From assembly GCA_048013815.1 (NCBI GenBank), contig CM106586.1, positions 11,098,001 to 11,162,000 of the forward strand: 64,000 nt of DNA. Reading direction: 5' to 3'. This stretch comes from Setoptus koraiensis. Its lineage: Eukaryota; Arthropoda. The position numbers and the translations under genes were made by a program. The notes beneath the pieces are model-generated. The model saw nothing but the letters and a program-made list of their open reading frames with translations. It made no database searches and was not told the origin of the DNA. This document shows, piece by piece, positions 49,185-60,602 of the stretch; within the stretch, counting starts at the first letter, position 1, and every line of letters begins with the position of its first letter.

Positions 49185-49933
49185 CTATGGCCGGCTCGCC
49201 GGCGATTATTTCATGGTCGACGCGAGCTCGCAAGCGCCATCGTCATCCAGTTGGGGACTCTGTCGGCGGCCGACCGAATCGAGTATTGATTGCACTGGGC
49301 GCTGGCGGGGCCAGCAATAACACAATAATAAATAGTAACAGTTTTACAATGCATCATTGCGCAATATGACGTGCAAACGCTGACCCGTTCGCCACGCTTC
49401 GAAGCGCCAGTTGGCGGCTTGCGACTCGCGACTCGCGACTCAAAGTAACGAGCCGGCCCCTAATCTGGCCCGCGCTCATTAAGACTGCCGGGCCCGGCCG
49501 GCCGCAACAAGCTCACGGCGCGGCCGGCCCGCCCGCCCGGTTAACTGGTCACTGTGGCCGCAGTGACTCGCTACTAGTGAGAGTGGCGGAGTGTAGCGAA
49601 GCATAAATCGCGCTCTCATTTGGGGACCTGATTATGCGCATGCAAATTGGGCATATGCTGGCACGGCTGGGGCCGGGCATTTGAGCCGCTAATACCGGTA
49701 TGTTGTGATGCCGGCCCGCAGCCCCACAATTGCCGTTACACGCGGCCAGTTACACGCGTCGGGTTGTGGCGATATTTATATATCTATATATATATATATG
49801 TGGCGATATATCGCGCTGGCGAGCCATATTTGGCCAAAGAAAGACGTGACTCCATCCTGTTGTCAGTTGGCACTGACTGCGTCACAAAACGGGCGTCTGG
49901 GGCCAGTTAGCTAGCCGGCTGGCGTGGCACACA

Positions 49934-49965
49934 ATGGCGAATAGCATAATGATGCTATTCGCCAT
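49934..49965. repeat. Hairpin, 14-bp perfect arms
   Basis: ATGGCGAATAGCAT and its complement around a 4-base loop. Confidence 0.9.
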
Positions 49966-50047
49966 CATATCATCCGCGCATAATATAATGGCGCCAGATT
50001 CATCTCTCGGGCCGGCCCGGCCGCCGCCGGTCTGGCCGCTCGCTAGT

Positions 50048-50124
50048 ATTTTGGCGGCACGTCGAGCGCGCCGCCAAAATTGTGCCCTCGTGCGGGCTTG
50101 ACGCCCGCACGAGGGCACAATTTT
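50048..50124. repeat. Two overlapping hairpins sharing an arm edge
   Basis: First hairpin: 11-bp perfect arms at 50048-50058 and 50070-50080. Second: 22-bp perfect arms at 50076-50097 and 50103-50124 with a 5-base loop. They share AAAAT at 50076-50080, so only one can form fully at a time. Confidence 0.9.
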
Positions 50125-51389
50125 AGCAATCGCTGGCCCAACCAGCGCCAGTCAACGCGAGTGATACAAGCGGCGACGGGGTGAACGGTTGGCCAGATTA
50201 GCCAGCCGAGAGGCCACTTGAAACGGCGGCGGGGTCGGCCCCGCCAGGCGACTCGGGGCCCCAGTTTGGCGCTCGTGAGCGACAGTATTAGCGACAGTTT
50301 GTCTGTTCCTCTCTGGCATGCAAACTGCGTGCCAGCCAGAGGGGAACGGCCGCCGCTAGCGCGCCCTCAGCACCACTCACAGCCAGATAAAAGGGGCTCG
50401 CTTATTTATAAGGCGCCGCTGGGGAACGATGCACACACTCACGATATGTTCGTCATGTTCGCGGGCCCCCTCCCCCCGCGCCCCGATTCGTTATATTTCG
50501 CCTGGCTGGCGCGCATTTGTTATACGGCTCACATACGAGCGAGTTGTTGTTGTTGTGTGCGCCAAATTGGTTATATTCGGAGGGCCGACGCAACACAATG
50601 GGGCCCGCCGGACCAGTCACTTTTGGTTTGGCTGGGCGCTGCAACGGGGGGCGCCGACTCACTCAATCAGCCTGGCGAGCGCTTTGTGCACCAGACAATC
50701 GGTGGCTTCGCTGAGCGGCCTGGGCAACTCGCCGGAGCCCGCACTTTGCGTGGCTCACTGGCGGCTGGCTGGCCACAGTTGCCGCCGATGCAACGGGCCA
50801 AGCATTGGCGCCCCTGCTGCTCCCCTTTGTGGTGCACGGTGCGCCATTGGGGCGCCATTGGGGCGCGTACGCCCGCCGGGCGCCCCTAGGCCGCCGGCCC
50901 GATCGAGTGTGTGTACGTCGGGTGTGCGGCCGCCGTGTCCAGTTGGCCGGACCGAGCGTCGCCGATGTTCAGCGTAGCGAGGCTGTACATCGGCTGCGCA
51001 TCGGCTCGACATCGGCTGGACATTGGCTGGAATTTTCGGCAGAATGCGGCCCCATTCTGCTGCAAATGACGCCTAGCGGGGCCAGCGCCGCTTGATACCG
51101 TCACCGCTGGCGACACAGCACGTGGCAATAAGTTGCCGTTTGAGTGACCGTCGGCGGAGAAGTGTAGTTGTGGCCACTGGCACGAGCTTGTCGAGCTGAC
51201 TTGCTCGAGCACCGTTGGCCGCTGCAACACAAGTTGTATTATGTACAACCGACGACTACTCGGCCGACAAGCTCTCGTCGAGCTTATTCCGCTGACGCAC
51301 GACATGATGGTGGCGCCACCATGCAAGCCGCCATGTCGGGGCCCCAGATTGTGGTGGACCCGAGAGTGCACACACAGTGACACACTAGA

Positions 51390-51408
51390 CGGTCTAGTGA
51401 CTAGACCG
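51390..51408. repeat. 19-bp palindrome
   Basis: CGGTCTAGT, one central base, and its complement. Confidence 0.85.
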
Positions 51409-52159
51409 AATGTGTTATTTTTCTGGTCGGGTTTGTCGGTTCACCAGCGTGCCCTCCGTGTATCTGTGTTCGAAATACATGTACAGAATAGGTGTATTAC
51501 ACAGAGGTATGTTTCGTCCACTCGGGGCTACATTTCATTCACAGCATGCACGCTGGACCGCACCTTGTTTCACAGAACGTCAGACGGGCCCCTTTTGGCA
51601 AACAAAGAACGAGGCTCCTTTCATATTGTTTGCTCATAACTGAACCATATCTGAACCACAAATTGAGCAACACCAATTAATGAAGTTGCACTCCAACTGT
51701 TGGAGACATTGTCGCGGGCGTGCGACGTTCCGCTATTTGCGTTCAATTTATTGGAAATATCCTCCGTCTCGTTCCGATAGATTTCAGAACCGTTATAACC
51801 GTGGCTTCATTCGATCAAGTTTATTTGTGTCACTCGCCGCAAATATTTCACATTCTTCAGCTACAACAAACTGTCATTTGAAACTGTCAACTGAACTGTC
51901 TGCATTGGATAATCGGATATTATCATCGAATATCTATTTCGTCGCAAATGCTTTCAATTGACTTGTTGATGCTGAGCAATGCTGGTGCTCAGATAATAAT
52001 GGGCAATGACCAATTTCTTGCTAGTGTGACGCAATCAATCATTTAAGACACACTATGAGTGGTAGGCGCAATAGTTGATGGGGATTTAGTAGCTTTTGGT
52101 GATGAGCAGCTTATTGAATTAAAACTCTCAATCGATCGCAATTGCCATCATCTTTGCTA

Positions 52160-52925
52160 GTTGACGGACACCTACAACAAGGCCAGTCTCTGGTTTGTGC
52201 AATCTGAAATTGTCAACATAAATATCTGGCTCGCTAAACGATTAACGGCCAAACGAAGCCATCCAGCCACATGGCACATAATTGGATTTAAAAGACCGAT
52301 ATGGCCTAGACTCAATGAACGTCACTTTGGTCTTCAGGTGGCTATTAACGCAATCGCGTGATGGAAGCCGAAATGAGCTGCAATAACTGGAGCTTCCATC
52401 TAATGAGCCTGGGGGCCCGAAGGGGAGTGATGCGAGTAAGAATCAGTGTTTATCAACGATAATGCTGATGGACTATGCCAATCGAGAGTCGTTCTAATCA
52501 TGATTGCTACATAGCTGGACCAGACTGCACGGATTGAATCACATCTTGACCATTCATTCTGGTATTTAGTGATATCTATTGTAACTGGCGAAATGAGACT
52601 CGCGTTCCAGCCTTTTTAATGTGGCCACACCAATAAGACTAGCTAGGTCATTGTTGTCTAATACTGGTGGTTCAACGATAATCCAAGTATGATTTTTGCT
52701 TGTTCAAAGCTATCTTCGAATGTTCCAAAACTCGTGGCTGACTCTTCCTCTCGATATTGTTTTAATGCGCATTTTTCATGATGTCATTGGCAACACCGGA
52801 GAGAGGGCCTGAGCAAAATGATAATTACGTTCATCTCTAGCATTGAGTTATACCTGCTTTCAAATCCGTGTGAAGGATCATGAAATACCCGTTGTAGGCA
52901 GTGTCCGTTCCACGAACTATACCTA
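52160..52925 (-). repeat. Inverted, diverged and partial copy of the 1.2-kb repeat
   Basis: Read on the minus strand this stretch follows the repeats at 55455 and 62659 from near their left end to about two thirds of their length; edges are approximate. Its middle (about 52380-52740) is close to the other two, while the outer parts and a stretch around 52770-52900 are clearly more diverged. Family unknown. Confidence 0.8.
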
Positions 52926-53731
52926 GAGGAGGTGCACGAAAACGGGCCTATCCCATATTTTTGTGCAACTCCGCACAAAAATGCCGGCGTCATTTCAACA
53001 ACTGCCACAACAATGCCAGCACCACGACAATCGAGCGACTGACAAAAATGGGGCCTCAATGTGCGTCAGTCATTATCTAGTGTGTTCGCGGGAGGGCGGC
53101 AGGCTAGCCAGACGGCGATCCGAACATCGCAACGGGGAACAAGTGTCGGTGTGTGTAACTGTGTTCTCATTTGTACAGATACAGTGCTGATACTTCTCCC
53201 GTGCACCCGGCTCCCTTGCTCTACTTTTCCGCCACTCCCCCCAGCCGCACTGGGCGACCGGAGCCCGCGCCACGCATCCCGTTTCGATGATTCACGCTCA
53301 GTGCCTACAGTGGGGCCAATAGTGAGTCACTGCGAACAGGCCAGAGACGCGAGAGGCCAGCGACGCGGCAAGCGAAATGTCTCTTTTGGGGCTATGTTGC
53401 AAAAAGGCGCCCTCCATTTGGGCAGACGAAGCATCTTTCGTTGGTGGCGCGACAGCCGAGGGGACCAAAGATTGTGTGTGTGCGTAAGGAATTATTAGAT
53501 GGATATAGAGCCGAAATGGGGCGAATTAGATTGAATTGAACTCTTGCCGAATCGCTGCACCGAGCGGCAACACATAGCCAAAGGAACTCATAGCGGCAGC
53601 TTGCATGGGGCCAGCAGCGTCACCATCGGAATTGTTATTGCTTCATCGCAGTTCGTTGTCCTTACGTGCAAAGAACTTTGCTTCTTTCCGCGCGAATTTC
53701 TGGGGCCCCGACGCTTCCTCTGTGCGAGGCC

Positions 53732-53771
53732 GCTTGGCTGGCACGGGCTGCACAGCCCGTGCCAGCCAAGC
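53732..53771. repeat. Hairpin, 19-bp perfect arms, 2-base spacer
   Basis: Arms 53732-53750 and 53753-53771 around CA. Both arms contain GGCTGGCACGGGCTG or its complement. Confidence 0.95.
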
Positions 53772-53874
53772 CCTGCCCTGGCTGCGCACTGGCGGCTGCC
53801 AGTGCCTCCGCAGCGCCAGTGCAGGGGCCCCAGAGAAGCTCTCTGACGAAGCCAGTGGCTCGTTCCTTGCCAGC

Positions 53875-53904
53875 GTGTGTGCGTGTGTGTGTGTGTGTGT
53901 GCGT
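53875..53904. repeat. (GT)n microsatellite
   Basis: GT tract with one GC interruption near each end. Confidence 0.85.
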
Positions 53905-54025
53905 GAGCCGTTGGCTGTCGCCCAAATAGCCGTTTCGCGCCGGAGTTGCGTGCTGCGGTGCACTGGCACACGCACACACACACGCACTCAATTTTGTAGT
54001 CGGTAGCCAACTACAATTGTGCAAT

Positions 54026-54029
<4 letters not shown>

Positions 54030-54089
<60 letters not shown>

Positions 54090-54177
54090 GGATAGAGGAG
54101 GCAACATTTGTCTGAGCCGACGACCCATCGAGCTTGAGAAGGCTCTCAAGCCCGACACACACACACGCACACGCACG

Positions 54178-54209
<32 letters not shown>

Positions 54210-54242
54210 CACACACACACACGCACACACACACACACACAC

Positions 54243-54273
<31 letters not shown>

Positions 54274-54274
54274 A
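54030..54274. repeat. Split (CA)n array
   Basis: A pure CA run at 54030-54086 and a second, with periodic GC interruptions, at 54155-54274, separated by 68 bp of unique sequence. It generates Thr-His and Cys-Val frames that are not genes. Confidence 0.95.
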
Positions 54275-54517
54275 ACGAGCGAACAGTGGGGCGCGTTGGG
54301 TGCGCGCATAAAAATGGAGAGGACCCGTCTGAGAGTGAGCAAGACTGCGAAGTGTGTTTTAATATCCGATAGCGGCCAGTAGTTGTTGCAAAAGTAGCTT
54401 CGTAGGCACCGCCATGAGTCACACAACGATAACTATAACAACGCTGCCAGACCCATATATATGTTCTATTTGTGTAATGCTACTTCTGGTGATAATGCTG
54501 ACGCTGCCAGTTGTGTG

Positions 54518-54538
54518 TATATATATATATATATATAT
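54518..54538. repeat. (TA)n tract
   Basis: About ten TA units. Confidence 0.9.
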
Positions 54539-55141
54539 GTTACCTAAGTAGTGGAAGCTAAGAAAGAATCAAAGAAGTACGCACAGCACACACAAAGAAA
54601 AGCTTGCTCGCCATCGAAGAGATAGAGGGGGCCAACGAGCGAGAGAGAGAGACGAATTTTGTTTTAGTGCGGCCCAGACGGCCAGGCGATGCCAGCGAAA
54701 ATGAGCGAGCCACAATCAGCGATCAGCGTTTGTCATTCCGTTTTGCATCGCCAACGAGAAAGATTGTATCCTCAATTGTAAAAATAATAATAATGATAAT
54801 CTCGTGCAATATTATCCCGTAGCCCACTGGTGGCAGAATCTCCAATAATACAATAATACAGTAACACACAATATTTCAGTAGACACAAAGTGCAAAAATC
54901 TAGCCGAAATAAAATTATCCGTATTATCCCATCACTTCAGCCGCGCTGCAATAATCAACAATCATCTCGTTTGTCTTCTCCGAGTTTCCTTATCATTCCG
55001 CTGTCCAGAATGAACCGAATTGCAATTTTCTGGACGGAGAACTGATAAGGCCATAAGGAGAATAAAATCATCGTTCCATAAACACAAGCAAGCAAGTCGC
55101 AAAACTATTGTAATAAACAGATCATAACAACTGGGCCCACA

Positions 55142-55273
55142 AATATGGCGTCTTCGTTCGGCCGCGCGTTCGAAGCAGCAGCCCAAATCGCGTAGCCTTA
55201 GCAGAGTTCCCATTGAGTGAATTGAGTGCCAATACTCGCGGATACACAATTCGCGCAGCAGGCTTCGCTGAGA
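55142..55273 (+). other. Candidate 5' untranslated first exon
   Basis: A CpG-containing stretch (TCTTCGTTCGGCCGCGCG around 55150-55170) ends in AGAG followed by GTAAGT at 55274. Its only ATG frame stops after 16 codons, so it would be non-coding. It could be the leader of the secreted gene (58858) or of V-ATPase subunit d, whose start codon is preceded by an acceptor-like TATAG at 61524. Neither link is shown. Confidence 0.25.
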
Positions 55274-55454
55274 GGTAAGTATTTAGTTAGTTAGCCTCGA
55301 TGGTTGGTTAGTGTAGTAGCCCAATTTATTAGTGAACAAAAAAAACTGGCCCACTTCTATTATTACAATAAAAATCATATAATTCATTATATAGCAATAT
55401 CTAGAACAGTTGTCTCAATTTACGCTTCGATGAAATTTTTGCACAAGTCTAAAC
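55274..55454. other. Short gap, nothing further seen
   Basis: AT-rich; composition changes here from block 3 to the last gene block. Confidence 0.4.
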
Positions 55455-56656
55455 GGAATAGGGTCGTTTCATCAATGTACATTTCATTTTCGTACAATTC
55501 CTCGACATGTAGCTCATAGAACTGTCTTTTCGTAGAACGAGTATTTCACAATTGTGCATTTCATACAGGTGTAATTTAATGCTAGAGATACCTTTGTTCA
55601 TTACTGTGAGAGAAGATGCAAATTTTTCAGGCCCTCTCTTTAGTGTCGCCAATAATCGTATAGGTGAAAAGAAAGCTGTATTAAAACAATGGCGAGAGGA
55701 AGGGTCAGCAACGAGTTTTGGAACATTCGAAGATAGCTTTGAACAAGCGAAAATCATACTTGGATTATCGTTGAACCACCAGTATTAGACAACAATGACC
55801 CAGCTAGTCTTATTGGTGTGGCCACATTAAAAAGGCTGGAACGCGAGTCTCATTTCGCCAGTTACAATAGATATCACTAAACACAATGAATGGTCAAAAT
55901 GTGACTCAATCCATGCAGTCTGGTCCAGCTATGTGTAGCAATCATGATTAGAACGACTCTCGATTGGCATAGTCCATCAGCAATATCGTTGATAAACACT
56001 GCTTCTTACTCGCGTTACTCCCCTTCGGGCCCCCCAAGCTCATTAGATGGAAGCTCCAGTTATTGTAGCTCATTTCAGCTTATATCACGCGATCGCGTTA
56101 ATAGCCACCTGGAGACCAAAGTGACGTTCATTGAGTCTAGGCCATATCGGTCTTTTAAATCCAATTGTGTGCCTTGAGGACCTAGCTCGATGGCTTAATC
56201 GTTTGGTGACCCGGATATCAATGTCGACAATTTTAGGCACAAACTCGGGACTGGCCTTGTTTTATGTCCAGGAAAATAAGTTGACTGTCTTGGAAGAAGT
56301 ACCATTATTGGGCCCCAGAAAATTAAGACGGCTACACATTCAGGAATGAAATTATCTCCATGTGACTCAGAGACTGCATTTTAATTGAGTTAATTCTTAG
56401 GAACCTTTTCAGTTGAAATTATCTATTTATTTATCTATTATGTCACTATCATTTAACTTAAAACTATCGGCGAATCACGGAAGGCTTAAAAATTGCGATA
56501 TCAATTGAAAAATTTTCTCGCGGAGTAAGCTAAGAACTGGGTTGAAACAATGAAGTCGCCATGGAACACCAGATCGAATTAAGTAAATGCATTTATAATG
56601 CGAAAAAATGGAAGATATTTCCAATAAATTGAACTCGAATAAGGGGAACGTTGCAC
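55455..56656 (+). repeat. 1.2-kb repeat, copy A
   Basis: Closely matches 62659-63858 in the same orientation over its full length, roughly 95% or better by eye, with scattered substitutions and small indels. It contains a short frame (55582-55788) with the stretch FGTFEDSFEQAKIILG, present in all three copies. No terminal inverted repeat or target duplication was clear. The family is not recognised; it could be a non-autonomous mobile element or a segmental duplication. Confidence 0.9.
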
Positions 56657-58857
56657 GCCCGTGACAATGTCTTCGACTTGAATAATTGGTGTTGCTCAGT
56701 TCATGTTTTAGATCGTCTCCTATCTGAAGAGGGTGGTTTTACTTATGAGCGAAAATGAAAGAAGCTTCGTTCTTTGTTTGCCAGAAGTGGCTCGTCTGAT
56801 TCTATGAGACGGGCGCCCCCATCATGTACTGGTTCAGTTAGGGCAGCGGTGGATGTATCTCATAATTGGCATTATAATAATAGCATTACAATCCACTTGG
56901 GTTACATCTCACTTCTAAACAACATAGTAGATTCTGCAAGGGTTTTGATTGTCATCAATGGCTTGGTTGTTGAAGTACATTGATAGATGATAAACTTTGA
57001 AGAACATAGTTGGTTCGACGCTGCACTCCATCACTACTTGGGTGTCGTGGCTTATTCTTGATCTGATTTCGAGTGTATGTCATCGAACCAAATCCCTTGT
57101 CTATTTTGAACAGTTTCATACTTGACAACTTCTCTGAGGCTATAGCTATCATACTCTTTATCTTAACGTCAACGTTCTGGGTGGAATTTAAACAGTGTCT
57201 TTCCCGAGCCGTCTATTATTTCGTCGAGGCATTCTGCTTCATTTGTGTCGATCTTGTTATAAAGACTGTAGACAATTGACATGCTGCTATCTAAGCTGTC
57301 ACCGTAGTCGCAACAAGTGGTTGTTGTTGCGATCGAACATAATCCACTTTTTTGTTTGGATTTCATATAATCTAATGGGGACTGCATTTACACTACAGCG
57401 TTTCGTCATTCAAAACACCATCACTAACAGAGTGAAAATGTAGTTACCTAGATTGTCGATCAATAACAAAAGGCAGGTATGACAGTCTTATTCGGTCAAG
57501 CAGATATTATATTGATCGTTTCTTTATTTGCTTGGGCCACCTCCTACAAATCTTCATTAATGTAGCCTCAAGAAAAATAATCTAATGAGCACCATTATCT
57601 ATCACGATATCTTTTCTGAAATTGCTAGAGGAGGAGGGCATATGTTCAACATTCGTATGAACAACAAGAATTTCGTCTCATTACACAAAAATTTGTGGTT
57701 TATCATATCGTTGTTAGAAGCGACAGTTATCGACTGGTTAAGATGCCGCTAATCTCAGACGAAGAAGCTTCAGTGTTGCCATTACAACATCTCCCCTAAC
57801 TAAGACAATGATTCAAGAACGATTCCGAAGAACGATCATCAACAAGTTCAGAAACATCCTTTTGTTATTCTCGGCAGTCGAAAGAATCCAAGAAGCTAAG
57901 TCATTGACGGTGTTGCAGGCCTATGTTACATTTTCCACTGTTTCTATATTTCAGAGGAAAAAAACGTTCATCTATCTGGCTCTTATGACCACCACAATTA
58001 ATTATTATTTATTGAATGAAAATTAAGTAACTTGATCTCGCTAGAACAAACAATAAACTGGAACGAACTCAATGCACATGTAATGGTTTTGAAATAGATA
58101 AGCCCGAAGATATTTCCTATAAATTTAATGCAAATAATAGAAAATTGCAGGCATTCATTAATTGGTGTCATGTATACTATAAATGGAATGTACCGTCGAT
58201 GAGATATACTTCTATCATGTATACTTTCTATTAAGTGAACGCTGATGAAACAACCCAGACCCTTTTCAATTTGCTATGAAATTCTCGTTTATGGTTAGTG
58301 TCTAATCTATTTTAAGAGTTCATTCTTTGTCGGTCTAGACATCTAGACAAGACGTGGATATGTAAAAATTTTGAAATTAAATGTTGTTTCGGCTGAGGCC
58401 CCTGAAACGACTTTTTGATATTTTCACTCAATTCTCAATTGAAAAATTTCCGAAGCTTGATGAACACAGATAGTTGGAACAAGAATAGCTCGAACAGAGC
58501 AAGCAAAAATGATGATTATTTTAATGCATCCTTGAGCAATATTTCGAGACCGTAAAATGAGGTCGATCGCAGATACAAAGTAGATATTTTTAGATTGGGT
58601 GCACAAAATTCGTTCAGGGATATCAAAATCCACGTTGTCTACAAAGACAACTGTAAAGATACTACACCATATAGATGTGACTCATGGAAACCATAGGTAA
58701 TTCTGTTTGATACAAGTTCTTCTATCGTTTGGATTCATCCATCCTTAGATCAGTTCTAGTCTCCTATTGTTGAATTTATTGTTTGTGTCTGTTAGAACAT
58801 ATATTCAAAACACAATAAAAAGAACAAACTTGTGTCAAAAATACCTACAAGATCAAG
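56657..58857. other. Intergenic AT-rich DNA
   Basis: About 2.2 kb between the repeat and the secreted gene. The only item of note is a pair of minus-strand open stretches at 56955-57387. No promoter motif for the secreted gene that I would rely on. Confidence 0.5.
56955..57387 (-). pseudogene. Possible degraded coding stretch, family unknown
   Basis: Two adjacent minus-strand open stretches (57387-57169 and 57152-56955) have ordinary protein-like composition rather than the low complexity of the other frames nearby. They are in different frames and I recognise no family. They may be chance frames, or exons or a remnant of an unknown gene. Confidence 0.15.
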
Positions 58858-60099
58858 ATGTCAAAAGTCTACATAACGTCTTTCTTCGTTGTTAGTCTTC
58901 TCTATGGCCTCCTTGTAATAAGTGAAGCTAATTTAGATGGCTTGATGGATACAATTAGTGTGCAATGCAATAAGAATCTATATGAATTCGTTTGTAAGTA
59001 GACTTTTACTACATTGAATCTATAGTTAACTATTAAAGTGTGGATGAATGATTAATCAGTCAATGAGCAACTGTAACACATCTCATTATCGCCTGTTTAG
59101 CTGCCTCAATGGATCTAGAGTTGGCACAAATTTGCATTGAAAATAATGCTTGCTTCACAGAGGAGGAGCAAATCGAACATTTTAGACCGGAAAGAGACGC
59201 ATTGCTGAAGGACTTTCCGACTGAATGCGAACGTTTGGGTGCTTGGAATATTACACTTAGCACCTTGATGACGTTTGTCAATACAATGAAAAATAAATCA
59301 GAATCTCTGGGTCGTTTAGATCTCAATCACACGAAAGATCTCAGTTGTGACACCAACGGTGACAACATCATTTCTGTGCTCGGTAAGTGTCTGCCCATCA
59401 TCGATGAAAATGCCCATTAGCTTTATTCGCCACTTACTTCGTATTTTATTGTATTTTCTAGACAAATTCCTGGAAGTTGCTCGTCACATGATTTGCGCTT
59501 GGCAAGAGCTTTGCTTCACGCCTGAGGAGTACAAAATTCGCCTGGCGGAAGCCAAGGAAAAAATCCTGACAGAATTCCGAGAGAAAAGTTGCAATTCCAT
59601 GACTAGCCTGACAAAAGCACAAGAGGGTCTCTTTATGAGTTGGTTAGAGGAATTATCAAAAGAGGGTCAAACATTGGGAAAGGCCCCGACTAAAGAAGCG
59701 TCAGGACCCGATGATGGCTTAGTCGAGGTGTCGAAAGATTTTGACGACGACGACGACGACGATGATGAGGAGGAGGAAACTGCTGCCGAGGGTGACCCTA
59801 AATCGCCAAATATCACAGATCCAGTGAATGTTAGCGATGAACCATTGGAGGTGTTGGTGGCAAGCAAAGATAAAATGCAACAACTCGAGGACATGTTGAA
59901 TAGTGACGATTACGTAGACGTTGAAACAGACGAGGAAGACGACGCTGGTTCGGATGATGAGCAACAGCAATTTGACTTCGACACGAATGCTCGTATACCT
60001 GAAACTCTAAACTCGATCAATGATATCCATATAGAACCCCAGTTTTCAGCTCACGACACAGCCGAATTCGACAAACATGAGAAGAAGGAGGAATTGTGA
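58858..60099 (+). CDS. Secreted acidic protein with two four-cysteine modules
   Basis: Three exons: 58858-58993, 59101-59382 and 59462-60099; introns of 107 and 79 bp, both GTAAGT...AG and both phase 1; 351 residues. Residues 1-24 are a signal peptide ending ISEA. Two modules follow, each with four cysteines: Cys37, 57, 63, 88 and Cys128, 151, 157, 183, spaced x19-x5-x24 and x22-x5-x25, each with CFT-x-EE after the third cysteine. In both modules the intron falls in the codon 11 residues before the second cysteine (residues 46 and 140), so exon 2 looks like a duplicated 1-1 exon. Residues about 190-351 are acidic and disordered, with an Asp/Glu run near 245. Asn95 and Asn121 are possible glycosylation sites. 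AATAAA follows 28 bp after the stop. I do not recognise the family; function unknown, probably extracellular. Confidence 0.85.
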
Positions 60100-60126
60100 A
60101 CGTCATATCTATAGCTATACAACAGT

Positions 60127-60132
60127 AATAAA
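60127..60132 (+). promoter_or_regulatory. Polyadenylation signal of the secreted acidic gene
   Basis: AATAAA, 28 bp after the stop codon at 60097-60099. Confidence 0.7.
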
Positions 60133-60262
60133 GAAAACCAACAAATCAATCATCAGACCGTAAGGAGGTTAAGAACGTAGATATTTATACTTTAAGGAGA
60201 GATGTCACGAAATCGGTCAGACTTCTTTTCTTTATTATTCATTTATTATTATTATATTCCAG

Positions 60263-60598
60263 TTGCGACACCAGTTTCCACCCATCTCTTCGTTCAAAAT
60301 TCTCCAGTTTCATTTGCTATGCAAGATCCGCTCAAACGCGGCGAATTGGTATGAGTGTTCGTATCTGCCGCTTGCTGGTATTCAGTGTTATTCTTTAGGT
60401 TGTTTATTTCTATACTCGAACATTTGCTCTGATCACCCATCGACTTCGGACGAAAACGAGTTTCCACGTGTCATGACTCATGAGAGCGGCATCCATCTTG
60501 GTCGGGCCGAATCGGTAATGAGTGACAGCAGGGCAGGAACCTCCATCCGATTGTATGATTATGGATGTTTGTCATGCTCTATTGAGCTTCGACATTAA
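60263..60598 (+). CDS. Weak candidate exon, about 111 codons
   Basis: An open stretch that begins directly after a good acceptor (ATTATATTCCAG ending at 60262) and ends in TAA overlapping AATAAA at 60597. Its last 65 codons have ordinary, non-repetitive composition. A donor-like GTATGAGT at 60349 and acceptor-like TTCTTTAG at 60398 would allow a 50-bp intron that keeps the same C-terminus, but other introns here are 78-107 bp. No family and no convincing start codon. Confidence 0.15.
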   Translation: MRHQFPPISSFKILQFHLLCKIRSNAANWYECSYLPLAGIQCYSLGCLFLYSNICSDHPSTSDENEFPRVMTHESGIHLGRAESVMSDSRAGTSIRLYDYGCLSCSIELRH

Positions 60599-60602
60599 TA
60601 AA

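Larger units (their letters stand above)
37345..55141. other. Gene-poor, G+C-rich block 3, no supported gene
   Basis: Nearly 18 kb with no recognisable protein. It holds microsatellites, minisatellites, at least seven inverted repeats and a dense scatter of GGGGCC/GGCCCC words (about 60 by hand count between 38.2 and 53.9 kb). Long open frames, up to 353 codons, overlap on both strands because stop codons are rare in such DNA; they cross simple repeats and show no domain. Between 40 and 54 kb I found no further gene. Confidence 0.6.

Noticed and set aside
50218-50977. Overlapping open frames of 180-220 codons
   Set aside because: Several frames on both strands are open together, with Ala/Gly/Arg/Pro-rich composition typical of GC-rich non-coding DNA.
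53662-54426. 254-codon minus-strand frame rich in Cys-Val
   Set aside because: Produced by the CA microsatellites; no gene-like sequence outside the repeats.
54463-54520. Hydrophobic stretch that could be a signal peptide
   Set aside because: It runs straight into a TA repeat and has neither a following exon nor a promoter.
55455-56656. Six-base TTGCAC at both sides of repeat copy A as a target-site duplication
   Set aside because: Copy B also ends in TTGCAC, so the right-hand copy belongs to the repeat rather than to the insertion site.
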